Of a DNA stretch of 39,370 nucleotides, positions 7,946 to 19,989 are shown piece after piece. Source of the DNA: Streptococcus pseudopneumoniae (GTDB lineage: Bacteria > Bacillota > Bacilli > Lactobacillales > Streptococcaceae); contig NZ_JVKV01000082.1 in NCBI RefSeq assembly GCF_001072375.1, positions 1 to 39,370 of the forward strand, given 5' to 3'. The notes under the pieces were generated by a model. The model ran no database searches. It saw nothing but the letters and a program-made list of their open reading frames with translations, and was not told the origin of the DNA. Position 1 is the stretch's first letter; each line of letters starts with the position of its first letter. The position numbers were made by a program, and so were the translations under genes.

Positions 7946-8842
7946 ATGACTGCAAAAAAGTCCATTTGGTTGGCTTTTTTCTTAAATTTGAGTTATGCCA
8001 TTGTCGAGTTTATCGCTGGTGGAGTATTTGGTTCTAGTGCTGTTCTTGCTGACTCTGTCCATGATTTGGGAGATGCAATCGCAATTGGGCTATCAGCATT
8101 TCTAGAAACAATCTCCAATCGTGAAGAAGATAGTCATTACACCTTGGGGTACAAACGTTTTAGTCTCTTAGGTGCCTTGGTAACGGCTGTGATTCTCATG
8201 ACAGGATCTGTTTTAGTCATTTTGGAGAATATAACGAAACTCTTTCATCCACAAGCGGTCAATGATGAGGGTATCCTCTGGCTAGGAATCATTGCTGTTA
8301 GCATTAATGTGCTGGCGAGTCTAGTAGTTCGCAAGGGAAAAACAAAAAACGAATCCATTCTTAGCCTGCATTTTCTGGAAGATACTCTGGGTTGGCTGGC
8401 TGTTATCCTAATGGCCATTGTTCTGCGATTCACCGACTGGTATATTCTGGATCCGCTCTTATCTCTTGTCATTTCCTTCTTCATTCTGTTAAAGGCTATT
8501 CCACGTTTTTGGTCTACACTCAAGATTTTCCTCGACGCCGTGCCAGAAGGAGTGGATATCAAGCAAGTAAAGAGTGATTTGGAACGGTTGGAGTATGTGG
8601 CTAGTATCAATCAGCTTAACCTATGGACCATGGATGGTTTGGAGAAAAATGCCATTGTCCATGTTTGTCTAAAAGAAATTGAACAGATGGAGCTCTGCAA
8701 GGAATCGATTCGAAGCATGCTCAAAGATTGTGGTTTCCAAAATATCACCATTGAGGTTGATGCAGATCTAGAAACTCACCAAGCCCATAAGCGCAAAATT
8801 GAGGAGTTGGAAGTAGATAAAAGTCATGAACATCATCATTAA
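7946..8842 (+). CDS. czcD: CDF-family zinc exporter CzcD
   Basis: A 298-residue cation diffusion facilitator exporting zinc (and perhaps other divalent ions) out of the cell. Six membrane helices occupy residues 1-200. The two metal-site motifs are visible: HDLGD (39-43, second span) and HFLED (fifth span, about residue 140), each supplying His and Asp. A cytoplasmic domain follows (about 205-280), and the tail ends in HEHHH. AAGGAGG stands 8 bases before the ATG. The gene is divergent from the SczA-like regulator. In pneumococci an nmlR gene follows czcD; here the next gene is the alcohol dehydrogenase, 79 bases away. Confidence 0.9.
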   Translation: MTAKKSIWLAFFLNLSYAIVEFIAGGVFGSSAVLADSVHDLGDAIAIGLSAFLETISNREEDSHYTLGYKRFSLLGALVTAVILMTGSVLVILENITKLFHPQAVNDEGILWLGIIAVSINVLASLVVRKGKTKNESILSLHFLEDTLGWLAVILMAIVLRFTDWYILDPLLSLVISFFILLKAIPRFWSTLKIFLDAVPEGVDIKQVKSDLERLEYVASINQLNLWTMDGLEKNAIVHVCLKEIEQMELCKESIRSMLKDCGFQNITIEVDADLETHQAHKRKIEELEVDKSHEHHH

Positions 8843-8921
8843 TGAGACGTAGTATAAGTGAGCGAAAGCTTCATAAAAAGTGTATACTTGAAGTAAGTTA
8901 GATACAGAGAGGTAAATGTTT
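8843..8921 (+). promoter_or_regulatory. Short czcD-adh spacer with a possible promoter
   Basis: Contains TATACT (8883-8888) as a possible -10 and GAGAGG (8907-8912) as the adh ribosome binding site. CTTCA at about 8870 and TGAAG at about 8888 form a loose inverted repeat that could be a regulator site. No -35 match is seen. There is no room for the MerR-family gene nmlR that I remember at this position in S. pneumoniae. Confidence 0.35.
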
Positions 8922-9959
8922 ATGAAATCAGCAATTTATACCAAGGCAGGTCAGGTCGGCATTGAAGAAGTTAAACGTCCAAGCATTCAAGAATCGGATG
9001 ATGTCATTATCCGTGTAGTTCGTGCTTGTGTTTGTGGTTCGGATCTTTGGAGTTACCGAAATCCAGATATTAAAGCGGGACATAAAAATAGTGGACACGA
9101 AGCGATTGGAATCGTTGAAGAAACTGGAGAAGCCATTACCACGGTCAAGCCCGGTGATTTTGTGATTGTGCCATTTACTCATGGTTGTGGGGAATGTGAT
9201 GCCTGTCGGGCTGGATTTGATGGTTCCTGTGACAATCATATTGGAAATAACCTAGGTGGAAATTTCCAAGCTGAATATCTCCGCTTCCACTACGCTAATT
9301 GGGCCCTTGTAAAAATTCCTGGACAACCGTCTGACTACACAGAAGGACTGCTTAAATCCCTCTTGACTCTGGCTGATGTCATGCCGACAGGCTATCATGC
9401 AGCGCGTGTGGCAGATGTGAAACCAGGTGATAAAGTTGTCGTAATTGGCGATGGGGCTGTTGGGCAATGTGCTGTCATCGCAGCTAAAATTCGTGGCGCT
9501 TCACAAATTATCCTCATGAGTCGTCACGAAGATCGTCAAAAGATGGCCTTGGAATCAGGAGCGACAGCTGTTGTAGCTGAGCGAGGAGAAGAAGGCATTG
9601 CCAAGGTGCGAGAAATTCTCGGTGGTGGAGCAGACGCCGCTCTTGAGTGCGTCGGTACTGAAGCGGCTGTTGAGCAAGCACTAGGTGTCCTTCATAATGG
9701 AGGGCGCATGGGATTTGTAGGAGTTCCACATTATAAGAATCGTGCTCTTGGTTCAACCTTTATGCAAAATATCTCTGTTGCAGGTGGAGCAGCTTCTGCA
9801 ACAACATACGATAAGCAATTCTTGCTCAAAGCTGTTCTTGATGGTGATATCAATCCAGGTCGTGTCTTTACTTCAAGTTACAAACTAGAAGATATTGACA
9901 AAGCATATAAGGCCATGGATGAACGCAAGACCATTAAATCTATGATTGTGATGGATTAA
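8922..9959 (+). CDS. Zinc-dependent alcohol dehydrogenase
   Basis: A 345-residue medium-chain dehydrogenase. The catalytic zinc region is CGSD (about 37-40) and GHE (about 58-60). The structural zinc site is the four-cysteine block CGECDACRAGFDGSC (about 88-102). The nucleotide-binding Rossmann turn GDGAVGQCAV lies at about 174-183. It equals the pneumococcal adhC/adhB gene linked to NmlR and carbonyl or formaldehyde stress; the exact substrate is not visible. ATG at 8922 is chosen because GAGAGG is 9 bases upstream; ATG at 8916 is only 3 bases from it. A terminator follows. Confidence 0.88.
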   Translation: MKSAIYTKAGQVGIEEVKRPSIQESDDVIIRVVRACVCGSDLWSYRNPDIKAGHKNSGHEAIGIVEETGEAITTVKPGDFVIVPFTHGCGECDACRAGFDGSCDNHIGNNLGGNFQAEYLRFHYANWALVKIPGQPSDYTEGLLKSLLTLADVMPTGYHAARVADVKPGDKVVVIGDGAVGQCAVIAAKIRGASQIILMSRHEDRQKMALESGATAVVAERGEEGIAKVREILGGGADAALECVGTEAAVEQALGVLHNGGRMGFVGVPHYKNRALGSTFMQNISVAGGAASATTYDKQFLLKAVLDGDINPGRVFTSSYKLEDIDKAYKAMDERKTIKSMIVMD

Positions 9960-9965
9960 AAAGAA

Positions 9966-10003
9966 AAACCTAATAGGATTTGAGAATCTCTATTAGGTTT
10001 TTT
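9966..10003. terminator. Bidirectional terminator between adh and galR
   Basis: AAAACCTAATAG (about 9965-9976) pairs with CTATTAGGTTTT (9990-10001), with T and A tracts on both sides. It ends adh, and on the other strand galR. Confidence 0.85.
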
Positions 10004-10020
10004 ATGTTCAAGTGTTGTAC

Positions 10021-11067
<1,047 letters not shown>

Positions 11068-11101
11068 TTACTCATAGTTTAGTAAAATATCGGTAAAAAT
11101 G

Positions 11102-11147
11102 TTGACCTAAGCAAAACCCTTGGGTACAATAGAAGAAAACGATTACA
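11102..11147 (+). promoter_or_regulatory. galK promoter with overlapping cre-like site
   Basis: TTGACC (11102-11107) and TACAAT (11125-11130) with 17-bp spacing form a good promoter. AGAAAACGATTACA (11134-11147) overlaps the expected start point and matches the CcpA cre pattern TGWAANCGNTNWCA at all but the first base. GalR uses a similar half-site, so either regulator could bind. TTTACT (11067-11072) and AGTAAA (11081-11086) form a second inverted repeat nearer galR. Confidence 0.65.
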
Positions 11148-11190
11148 GGATAAACTTTTTTACCTAATATTTCGTAAAAGGAGAATTCAT

Positions 11191-12369
11191 ATGACACAAC
11201 ATCTTACTGCTGAAGCACTTCGCAAGGATTTCCTTGCTGTTTTTGGTCAAGAAGCAGACCAAACCTTCTTCTCACCAGGGCGCATCAACTTGATTGGGGA
11301 ACATACTGACTATAACGGTGGGCATGTTTTCCCAGCAGCTATCTCACTAGGAACTTATGGGGCCGCACGCAAGCGTGATGACCAAGTCTTGCGTTTCTAC
11401 TCAGCAAACTTTGAGGACAAAGGTATCATCGAAGTTCCTCTAGCTGACCTTAAGTTTGAGAAAGAGCACAACTGGACCAACTATCCAAAAGGTGTCCTTC
11501 ATTTCTTGCAAGAAGCTGGGCATGTGATTGACAAAGGTTTTGATTTCTATGTCTTTGGGAATATCCCAAATGGTGCGGGCTTGTCTTCTTCAGCATCTTT
11601 GGAACTTTTGACAGGTGTCGTAGCAGAATATCTCTTTGACCTAAAATTGGACCGTCTAGACTTAGTTAAAATCGGAAAACTAACAGAAAATAACTTTATC
11701 GGTGTTAACTCTGGTATCATGGACCAATTTGCTATCGGTATGGGAGCAGATCAACGAGCTATTTACCTAGATACAAATACTCTAGAATACGACTTGGTTC
11801 CACTTGATTTGAAAGACAATGTTGTTGTGATCATGAATACCAACAAACGCCGTGAACTTGCAGATTCTAAATATAATGAACGCCGTGCTGAGTGTGAAAA
11901 AGCAGTGGAAGAACTTCAAGTGGCCTTGGATATCCAGACTTTAGGCGAATTGGATGAATGGGCTTTTGATGAATACAGTTACCTCATCAAAGACGAAAAT
12001 CGTTTGAAACGTGCTCGCCACGCAGTTCTTGAAAACCAACGTACTCTTAAAGCGCAAGCAGCACTTCAAGCGGGAGATTTGGAAAAATTTGGTCGTTTGA
12101 TGAATGCGTCTCATGTTTCACTTGAGCATGACTATGAAGTGACTGGTTTGGAATTAGATACCCTTGTTCATACAGCTTGGGCTCAAGAAGGTGTTCTAGG
12201 CGCTCGTATGACAGGAGCAGGCTTTGGTGGTTGTGCCATTGCCTTGGTTCAAAAAGATGCGGTTGAAGCCTTTAAAGAAGCTGTTGGCAAACACTATGAA
12301 GAAATCGTTGGTTACGCTCCAAGCTTCTATATCGCTGAAGTTGCAGGTGGAACTCACGTTTTAGACTAG
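11191..12369 (+). CDS. galK: Galactokinase
   Basis: A 392-residue GHMP kinase that phosphorylates galactose to galactose-1-phosphate, the first committed Leloir step. The galactokinase signature [15 protein letters not shown] lies near residue 29. The ATP-binding motif [11 protein letters not shown] is at about 130-140 and the third GHMP motif [13 protein letters not shown] at about 342-354. Length and order are normal. AAAGGAG stands upstream of the ATG. It is the first gene of the galK-HAD-galT operon. Confidence 0.96.
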   Translation: MTQHLTAEALRKDFLAVFGQEADQTFFSPGRINLIGEHTDYNGGHVFPAAISLGTYGAARKRDDQVLRFYSANFEDKGIIEVPLADLKFEKEHNWTNYPKGVLHFLQEAGHVIDKGFDFYVFGNIPNGAGLSSSASLELLTGVVAEYLFDLKLDRLDLVKIGKLTENNFIGVNSGIMDQFAIGMGADQRAIYLDTNTLEYDLVPLDLKDNVVVIMNTNKRRELADSKYNERRAECEKAVEELQVALDIQTLGELDEWAFDEYSYLIKDENRLKRARHAVLENQRTLKAQAALQAGDLEKFGRLMNASHVSLEHDYEVTGLELDTLVHTAWAQEGVLGARMTGAGFGGCAIALVQKDAVEAFKEAVGKHYEEIVGYAPSFYIAEVAGGTHVLD

Positions 12370-12380
12370 GAGAGAAGGAT

Positions 12381-13040
12381 ATGGAAGCTGTAATATTTGA
12401 TTTAGATGGCTTATTAGCCGATACTGAAATCATTTCTCTAAAAGTTTATCAAGAATTGCTTAGAGATTTTGGAATTCCTTTCACAGAAGAAACTTATTCT
12501 AGAGACTACAGTGGACATAGGGAAGAGGAGAATGTTCAACGATTTTTGGATACCTATGATTTACCTTGGAACTTTGACCAAACCTTGGATAAAGTTTATG
12601 AACTGGAAGCTCAAATCTTAGCCAAAGGTGTAAATTTAAAAAAAGGTGCTAAAAATTTGCTTACTTATTTGCAAAAAGAAGGCATTCCAATCGCTTTAGC
12701 AACTTCAAGTGTTGAATCTCGAGCTAGAATGATATTGGATAGCAATGGTATACTATCACTATTTGACCATTTAGTTTTTGCAAAAGATGTAAAGCGAAGC
12801 AAACCATACCCTGATATATTTTTAAAGGCCTGTAGTGATTTGAACGTTTTACCAGAGAATTGCTTGGTACTAGAGGATAGTGAAGCAGGGATTGAAGCGG
12901 CATCTAGAGCTGGGATTCCAGTTATTTGTATTCCAGATTTAAAAATACCAGCACAGTCTTTCTTAAATAAAACAGAACAAGTTTTTCAGGATTTGGATGC
13001 TGTTAGAGACTATTTAGAAAGTAAGAAGGAGGTTTTCTAG
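12381..13040 (+). CDS. HAD-superfamily phosphatase inserted between galK and galT
   Basis: A 219-residue subfamily IA HAD hydrolase of the beta-phosphoglucomutase/sugar-phosphatase type. Motif [12 protein letters not shown] (6-16) holds the nucleophile Asp7 and acid/base Asp9. Motif II ATSS is near 108, motif III Lys in KRSKPYPD near 137, and motif [13 protein letters not shown] near 160. A helical cap fills residues 15-80. It starts 12 bases after galK and its TAG overlaps the GTG of galT, so it is translated with the gal genes. A role in hydrolysing galactose-1-phosphate or related sugar phosphates is plausible but inferred. Its codon use is more AT-rich than galK and galT. Confidence 0.85.
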   Translation: MEAVIFDLDGLLADTEIISLKVYQELLRDFGIPFTEETYSRDYSGHREEENVQRFLDTYDLPWNFDQTLDKVYELEAQILAKGVNLKKGAKNLLTYLQKEGIPIALATSSVESRARMILDSNGILSLFDHLVFAKDVKRSKPYPDIFLKACSDLNVLPENCLVLEDSEAGIEAASRAGIPVICIPDLKIPAQSFLNKTEQVFQDLDAVRDYLESKKEVF

Positions 13041-14521
13041 TGACCTTAGTAGAAAAATTTGTTACCAAAGTCATTGCAGAAAGCACCTTTGAAGAGTTGG
13101 ATCGGATTTATCTGACCAATCGTGTTTTAGCACTGGTGGGAGATGGAGTTCTTGAAGTTGAGACTGACCAAAATGATTTGATTGAACTAAAAGATCAGCT
13201 TGTTGAGGAAGCAGTTCGCTTGGAAACGATTGAAGATAGTCTGGCTGCGCGTGAGATTCTCGGTGCCGACCTCATGGACTTGGTAACCCCTTGTCCAAGT
13301 CAGGTCAATCGTGACTTTTGGGCTACCTATGCCCAGTCATCAGAGCAGGCGATTGCGGACTTCTACCAACTCAGTCAGAAGAATGACTACATCAAACTAA
13401 AGGCTATCGCAAAGAATATTGCTTATCGTGTTCCTTCTGACTACGGTGAACTGGAGATTACTATCAATCTCTCTAAGCCTGAAAAGGATCCAAAAGAGAT
13501 AGCGGCAGCCAAGTTGGTCAAGTCGAGCAACTATCCTCAATGTCAGCTTTGTATGGAAAACGAAGGCTACCATGGTCGTGTCAACCATCCAGCTAGAAGC
13601 AATCATCGCATCATTCGTTTTGACATTTCTGGTCAGGAGTGGGGCTTCCAATATTCGCCTTATGCGTACTTTAATGAGCACTGTATTTTCCTAGATAGCC
13701 AACATCGTCCCATGGCTATTAGTCGCCAAAGTTTTGAACGTTTGTTAGCAATTGTGGAGCAGTTCCCAGGCTACTTTGCTGGTTCGAATGCTGACCTACC
13801 AATCGTGGGTGGTTCCATTCTGACGCACGATCATTATCAAGGTGGGCGTCATGTCTTCCCAATGGAAGTGGCTCCTATTCAGAAAAGCTTTACCTTTGAA
13901 GGTTTTGAATCTGTCAAAGCGGGGATTGTTCAGTGGCCTATGTCAGTCATTCGATTGACTTCGGATTCAAAAGACGATTTGACCAACCTTGCTGAGAAAA
14001 TCTTACTGTCTTGGCGTCAATACTCCGATCCAAGTGTGCAGGTTTTGGCGGAAAGCAATGGAACTCCGCACCATACCATCACACCGATAGCCCGTAAACG
14101 AGATGGACAGTTTGAGTTGGACTTGGTTTTGAGAGACAATCAAACCTCTCCAGAGCATCCAGATGGTATCTATCATCCTCATAAGGATGTCCAACATATC
14201 AAGAAGGAAAATATCGGCTTGATAGAGGTCATGGGTTTGGCAATCTTGCCACCACGATTGAAGGAAGAAGTGGAGCAAGTAGCAACTTACCTAGTCGGAG
14301 AGGATGTTCCAGTTGCAGATTATCACAAAAAATGGGCAGATGAGTTGAAAGAAAGTCATCCTGGATTGACTGATAAAGACCAAGCTCTTGAAATCGTCCA
14401 AGAATCTGTAGGTAAAATCTTCGCTCGGGTATTGGAAGATGCAGGAGTTTATAAGCAAACAGAAGAAGGACAAGCAGCCTTTATGCGCTTTGTCGAGCAG
14501 GTTGGTATTTTGCCCGAATAA
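13040..14521 (+). CDS. galT: Galactose-1-phosphate uridylyltransferase, Firmicutes type
   Basis: A 493-residue GalT of the long class 2 type found in Firmicutes. It exchanges UMP between UDP-glucose and galactose-1-phosphate. The nucleophile region THDHYQGG (an HxHxQ motif) lies at about 255-262. [11 protein letters not shown] (about 183-193) and [17 protein letters not shown] (about 339-355) are typical family blocks. It starts with GTG (TAGTG overlap with the HAD gene) with AGGAGG 7 bases upstream. galE is not adjacent. Confidence 0.95.
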   Translation: MTLVEKFVTKVIAESTFEELDRIYLTNRVLALVGDGVLEVETDQNDLIELKDQLVEEAVRLETIEDSLAAREILGADLMDLVTPCPSQVNRDFWATYAQSSEQAIADFYQLSQKNDYIKLKAIAKNIAYRVPSDYGELEITINLSKPEKDPKEIAAAKLVKSSNYPQCQLCMENEGYHGRVNHPARSNHRIIRFDISGQEWGFQYSPYAYFNEHCIFLDSQHRPMAISRQSFERLLAIVEQFPGYFAGSNADLPIVGGSILTHDHYQGGRHVFPMEVAPIQKSFTFEGFESVKAGIVQWPMSVIRLTSDSKDDLTNLAEKILLSWRQYSDPSVQVLAESNGTPHHTITPIARKRDGQFELDLVLRDNQTSPEHPDGIYHPHKDVQHIKKENIGLIEVMGLAILPPRLKEEVEQVATYLVGEDVPVADYHKKWADELKESHPGLTDKDQALEIVQESVGKIFARVLEDAGVYKQTEEGQAAFMRFVEQVGILPE

Positions 14522-14590
14522 GTGCTTCTCCCTTGCGTAGAGTCTTGAAAAGTAGTATCATAGTGTCGTTTGAAACATCAGGAGGAAAGT

Positions 14591-14995
14591 ATGAAAGATT
14601 TTCACTTTGACGCTATATCTGCCTTTGAAAACTACGAAATTGAAAAAATGAGAGATGGTCACGTTGTGGTGACGACAAAAGTAGTGGACTCCTCACTCAA
14701 CTATTATGGGAATGCCCATGGAGGCTATCTATTTACCCTTTGTGACCAAATCAGTGGACTTGTGGTGATTTCGCTTGGCTTAGATGGAGTGACGCTCCAG
14801 TCTTCTATCAACTATTTGAAAGCTGGAAATCTAGGGGACGTTCTCACTATCAAGGGGGAATGTGTCCATCATGGACGCACCACTTGTGTCGTCGATGTTG
14901 ATATCACCAACCAAGATGGCCGAAATGTCTGCAAGGCAACCTTCACCATGTTTGTCACAGGACAACGATCTGAAGATAGACAGGTGAGGATATAG
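14591..14995 (+). CDS. PaaI-type hotdog thioesterase
   Basis: A 134-residue single hotdog-fold protein that should hydrolyse acyl-CoA or a similar thioester in the cytoplasm. The family core NAHGGYLFTLCDQISG lies at about 38-53, with the helix Asp in the expected place. ATG 14591 is preferred over the upstream in-frame TTG because AGGAGG (14580-14585) sits just before it. The gene stands alone between galT and the restriction cassette, as in pneumococci; substrate unknown. Confidence 0.85.
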   Translation: MKDFHFDAISAFENYEIEKMRDGHVVVTTKVVDSSLNYYGNAHGGYLFTLCDQISGLVVISLGLDGVTLQSSINYLKAGNLGDVLTIKGECVHHGRTTCVVDVDITNQDGRNVCKATFTMFVTGQRSEDRQVRI

Positions 14996-15000
14996 GAAGA

Positions 15001-15031
15001 AATGAGTAGGAAAAATTATCCTACTCATTTT
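15001..15031 (+). terminator. Terminator separating the thioesterase gene from the dpn cassette
   Basis: AATGAGTAGG (15001-15010) pairs perfectly with CCTACTCATT (15020-15029), then TT and an AT-rich tail. Confidence 0.85.
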
Positions 15032-15086
15032 AATTTATTAAATAAGTTCCAGAGAAATATATAAGAGTAGTGAAATACCAAGCTAA

Positions 15087-16756
<1,670 letters not shown>

Positions 16757-16773
<17 letters not shown>

Positions 16774-17560
16774 ATATGCCACATATAAGGAATTTGGGAT
16801 TGATTTAATACAAAAATTAGATGAAGAGGGCTTCACAGAAGCTATTCAAAATGGGGAACTACCAAAATCAAAATTTATAGAGACGCCGCAAGGTATTATT
16901 TTAAAATTTTATGGTTTTAAAGCTATAGATGTGAAAACAAAAAATCGCTTGAAGAGAACATCATATGATTGTTTAGTTCAGTATCGGAGTGAAGATGTTA
17001 AATTTGAAACAATTTGTCAAGAAATTATAAGAAAGTGTCTAAAAACAAAAAATGAAGTAAATTTAGTAAAGAACATTATTTATATATTTTTGAAAACTAT
17101 AGCAAAACACCCTTTAACAAGTATTGATATTTTTTTTAAAGAATATTTTATATATAATGGAAAATTGAGGAAAATATCAGAAGAAAGAATTAATAACTTG
17201 AATTATGAAGTTATAGAGAAAGGTATAAACTCTCTAAATATAGTATTACTTGAATTAGATAGCATAGGAAAATATACTTTTCAGGAATTGATTAATATAA
17301 TTAGTTATATTGCTGTCATTGAAGAATTAAACTACCCTAAAATTATTGGCTCTAAGAATTATAAAGGACGTGAACATTGCTTTGGCAGGTATGTAGAAGT
17401 TTTATTTGATAACGAAAAAGAATTAAAAAGATTGGTTAAATCAAATGCATTTAACAACGGAGCTCAATTTATTCCTAAGAAGGAATTAAAGGAATGGTAT
17501 TTTACAAATGAAATTGAGGAAGACCGCATTGAATTGGATAATAACAAAAATTATTGTTAA
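16757..17560 (+). CDS. Unrecognised 267-residue protein inside the R-M operon
   Basis: I do not recognise this protein and it does not resemble remembered DpnII, MboI or LlaDCHI nucleases. It starts inside the dpnA end (17-base overlap) and stops 14 bases before the zinc-ribbon gene, so it is part of the operon. It is basic, without signal peptide or obvious membrane span. N-terminal region: [21 protein letters not shown] (about 6-26). A strand-rich stretch with [20 protein letters not shown] (about 57-76) includes a D-x-K pattern that could belong to a PD-(D/E)xK nuclease, but this is weak. A long helical middle (90-200) and a conserved-looking tail [16 protein letters not shown] follow. Possible roles: second nuclease, specificity or control subunit, or a separate defence effector. 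The gene is the most AT-rich of the cassette. Confidence 0.75.
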
Positions 17561-17574
17561 AGGAGATTATATTA

Positions 17575-17733
17575 ATGGTAAGGATTACAATTAACGCAGA
17601 TGGTTATAACAATGGTACTGTAACAAGAAAATGTCCTCATTGTGGTGAAGAAAAGTCGATTGATGATTTTGGATACCGTAATATGGGGAATGATAATATT
17701 AGAAATCAATCTTGGTGTAAGGAGTGCCGGTAA
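17575..17733 (+). CDS. 52-residue zinc-ribbon protein of the R-M operon
   Basis: A small open frame with a very good ribosome binding site (AAAGGAG about 8 bases before the ATG) and a TAATG overlap with the nuclease gene. It encodes an N-terminal strand (MVRITINADGYNNGTVTRK), then CPHC (residues 20-23) and CKEC (48-51) separated by 24 residues, ending one residue after the last cysteine. Two CxxC knuckles of this kind form a four-cysteine zinc ribbon, as in the front part of some HNH nucleases and in small phage proteins. Its place directly before the nuclease suggests a control or accessory factor. No function is known to me. Confidence 0.75.
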   Translation: MVRITINADGYNNGTVTRKCPHCGEEKSIDDFGYRNMGNDNIRNQSWCKECR

Positions 17734-18641
17734 TGAAGTTACAAAAATATATATATCTTTCAAATGAAGACCGATTAAAACAATTTTTAAATACTCTTTC
17801 AGTAACCAATCGTACTCCTGAGTACTATGTGAATTGGAAGAAAGTTGACCGTGAGACAAAGAAGTATGAATTAGAATTGAATACTTTGAACTACTTAATT
17901 GGTAAAGATGATATTTATTTAGAAGCTCTACGTTTATTTACTAAACAACCTAATTTGTTAAAAGCTATTCCTAGCCTAATCGCAAGTCGAGATAAAGTTT
18001 TGGATATTCTGACAATAGATAATGACGATAATATGTCTTTTGAGCAATTGAATTTCAAAACGATAGATGCTAGCAGAATAGATGATTACATGAAATTTAT
18101 TGAGAAATCTGGTTTGTTAAAGTTTTTACAACGACATGCTAATCGTTCATTAGTTGATTATGTTTATGGAGTTGAGACTGGATTAGATAGTAATGCTCGT
18201 AAAAACCGAAGTGGGAAAACTATGGAGGGAATTCTAGAAAGATATGTATCAAGAATTTCTAAGGAGCAAAAATTAGAGTGGAAAGCTCAAGCTACGGCTA
18301 AATTTATTAAGAATGAGTGGGGAATTGAAGTACCTGTAGATAAATCTGAAAGACGATTTGATGTTGCAGTTTATTCTAAAGAAAAACATAAAGTTTGGTT
18401 GCTTGAAACAAATTACTATGGTGGAGGCGGTAGTAAATTAAAATCCGTAGCAGGAGAATTTACAGAACTTAGTCAATTTGTTGTAACATCAGATGATGAT
18501 GTTGAATTTGTATGGGTTACTGATGGGCAAGGATGGTTAACCGCTCATTTACCGTTGGCAGAAGCATTTAGTCATATTACTAATGTATTTAACTTAGAAA
18601 TGTTGAGAGAAGGATTTTTATCTGAATTGTTTCGACAATAG
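17733..18641 (+). CDS. MboI/DpnII-family GATC restriction endonuclease
   Basis: A 302-residue type II endonuclease cutting unmethylated GATC. Sequence blocks match R.MboI and R.LlaDCHI as remembered: LNYLIGKDD (52-60), KSGLLKFLQ and VDYVYGVETGLDSNARKNRSG (about 141-161), the catalytic strand RRFDVAVYSK with Asp210, LLETNYYGGGGSKL (223-236) with Glu225, and EFVWVTDGQGW near 265-275. It seems nearer MboI and LlaDCHI than pneumococcal R.DpnII. ATG 17733 is chosen over an in-frame GTG at 17724 because it overlaps the preceding stop (TAATG) and gives the family start MKLQK. Last gene of the cassette, followed by a terminator. Confidence 0.92.
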   Translation: MKLQKYIYLSNEDRLKQFLNTLSVTNRTPEYYVNWKKVDRETKKYELELNTLNYLIGKDDIYLEALRLFTKQPNLLKAIPSLIASRDKVLDILTIDNDDNMSFEQLNFKTIDASRIDDYMKFIEKSGLLKFLQRHANRSLVDYVYGVETGLDSNARKNRSGKTMEGILERYVSRISKEQKLEWKAQATAKFIKNEWGIEVPVDKSERRFDVAVYSKEKHKVWLLETNYYGGGGSKLKSVAGEFTELSQFVVTSDDDVEFVWVTDGQGWLTAHLPLAEAFSHITNVFNLEMLREGFLSELFRQ

Positions 18642-18684
18642 ACTTATTGAACTTTAAAATTAAGTAAGTGACAAGAAACATAAA

Positions 18685-18706
18685 AAAGAGGCACATGCCT
18701 CTTTTT
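18685..18706. terminator. Bidirectional terminator after the R-M cassette
   Basis: AAAGAGGC (18685-18692), loop ACAT, GCCTCTTT (18697-18704), with A and T tracts on the two sides; serves the nuclease gene and the opposing glyoxalase-fold gene. Confidence 0.85.
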
Positions 18707-18730
18707 CTTATACTCTAGCGATCTATTATC

Positions 18731-19117
18731 TTATTCACTAAATCTTAAAAAATAGCCATCTGGGTCTAAAACTGCAAATTCATGAGGATAGATATATTGT
18801 TCACCAACACGAAATTCTCTTTTAGTCAAAGGACGATGAATAGGATAGTTAGACTCGATTACTTTCTGATAGAGTCGAGGGACATCCTCTATGCCAAAGG
18901 AGATGTTGACTCCACGACCAAAGGGGTAGTTTAGTTCAGCTAGTTCCTCCTTACTCCCCTCCTCTAGCATTAGTTGGCAATCTTCAAGAGATAGGAAGAG
19001 AAAGTTTTCTTCTGGTCGTTCGTATTCGATAGTAAAACCCAACAAATCACAGTAGAAGGAACGGGACTGTTCTATATTTGAGACCATAAACTCGGGAATA
19101 ACTGCATTGTAGTCCAT
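18731..19117 (-). CDS. Glyoxalase/bleomycin-resistance (VOC) family protein
   Basis: A 128-residue single-domain VOC protein. The opening VIPEFMVSNIEQSRSFYCDLLGF (about 6-28) is the typical first beta-alpha module, and the ending HEFAVLDPDGYFLRFSE is the typical last one. Members bind antibiotics such as bleomycin or catalyse metal-dependent reactions; no specific substrate can be read here. It starts 11 bases after the exoA stop with AGGAG between, so it is cotranscribed with exoA on the minus strand. Confidence 0.85.
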   Translation of the reverse strand: MDYNAVIPEFMVSNIEQSRSFYCDLLGFTIEYERPEENFLFLSLEDCQLMLEEGSKEELAELNYPFGRGVNISFGIEDVPRLYQKVIESNYPIHRPLTKREFRVGEQYIYPHEFAVLDPDGYFLRFSE

Positions 19118-19128
19118 AAAGAAACTCC

Positions 19129-19956
19129 TTACAATTCAATCTCCAAGACAATCGGTGTATGGTCTTGGCGTGCGCCTGAGTCAATCATATCTGACTTGGT
19201 AACCTTGTCTGCCACACGGTTACTTGTGAGCCAGTAGTCGATTCTCCAGCCTGTGTTGTTGATTTTTGAAGTTTTGCTGCGTTGTGCCCACCAAGTATAG
19301 CGTTCTGGCACATCGCCATGGATATGGCGGAAGGTATCTGTAAATCCTTTGGCTAAAAGGTTTGTAAATCCTTCACGTTCTTCGTCTGTGAAACCTGGTG
19401 AACGACGGTTGCTGGCTGGGTTGGCAAGGTCAATTTCCTTGTGGGCAACGTTGTAGTCTCCAGTTGCTAGGACAGGCTTTTGCTTGTCTAGTTCAGCCAA
19501 GTATTCCGCATATTTGACGTCCCAGACTTGACGTTCTTCCAAGCGTTTGAGACCATCCCCAGCATTTGGTGTGTAGACCTGAGTCACGAAAAATTCATCA
19601 AATTCCAAAGTAATGATGCGGCCTTCCAAGTCCATAGTAGAAGGTGCGCCAATTTCTGGGAAGCTAACAGTTGGGGTCAGTTCTTTCTTATAGAGGAACA
19701 TGGTTCCAGCATAGCCTTTACGGGCAGGCTCTTGAGAGGAACGCCAGGTGTTTTCGTAACCTGGGAAGAGTTCTTTCAGTACCTCAAGGTGTTTTTTTGT
19801 AGGGCCTTTTGCTGAAAGCTTGGTTTCTTGGATAGCGATAATATCAGCATCTTCGGCTACCAAGGTTTGGAGGACGTCTTGTGACAATTTCGCACGCGCA
19901 GAGTCACTCGTCAACGCTGCATTGAGGGAATCAATGTTCCATGAGATTAGTTTCAT
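19129..19956 (-). CDS. exoA: Exodeoxyribonuclease / AP endonuclease ExoA
   Basis: A 275-residue ExoIII-family enzyme for base-excision repair, cutting at abasic sites and degrading from 3' ends. Family motifs: LISWNIDSLNA at 3-13, IQETKL near 43-48, the GDYNVAH block near 147-153, IDYWLTS near 243-249 and DHTPI near 265. The start MKLISWN at 19956 has AAAAGG 8 bases upstream and matches the 275-residue pneumococcal protein; a longer frame upstream has no support. It is convergent with the R-M cassette. Confidence 0.95.
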   Translation of the reverse strand: MKLISWNIDSLNAALTSDSARAKLSQDVLQTLVAEDADIIAIQETKLSAKGPTKKHLEVLKELFPGYENTWRSSQEPARKGYAGTMFLYKKELTPTVSFPEIGAPSTMDLEGRIITLEFDEFFVTQVYTPNAGDGLKRLEERQVWDVKYAEYLAELDKQKPVLATGDYNVAHKEIDLANPASNRRSPGFTDEEREGFTNLLAKGFTDTFRHIHGDVPERYTWWAQRSKTSKINNTGWRIDYWLTSNRVADKVTKSDMIDSGARQDHTPIVLEIEL

Positions 19957-19989
19957 AGTGTGTACCTTTTCATTCAGATTATAGACAAT

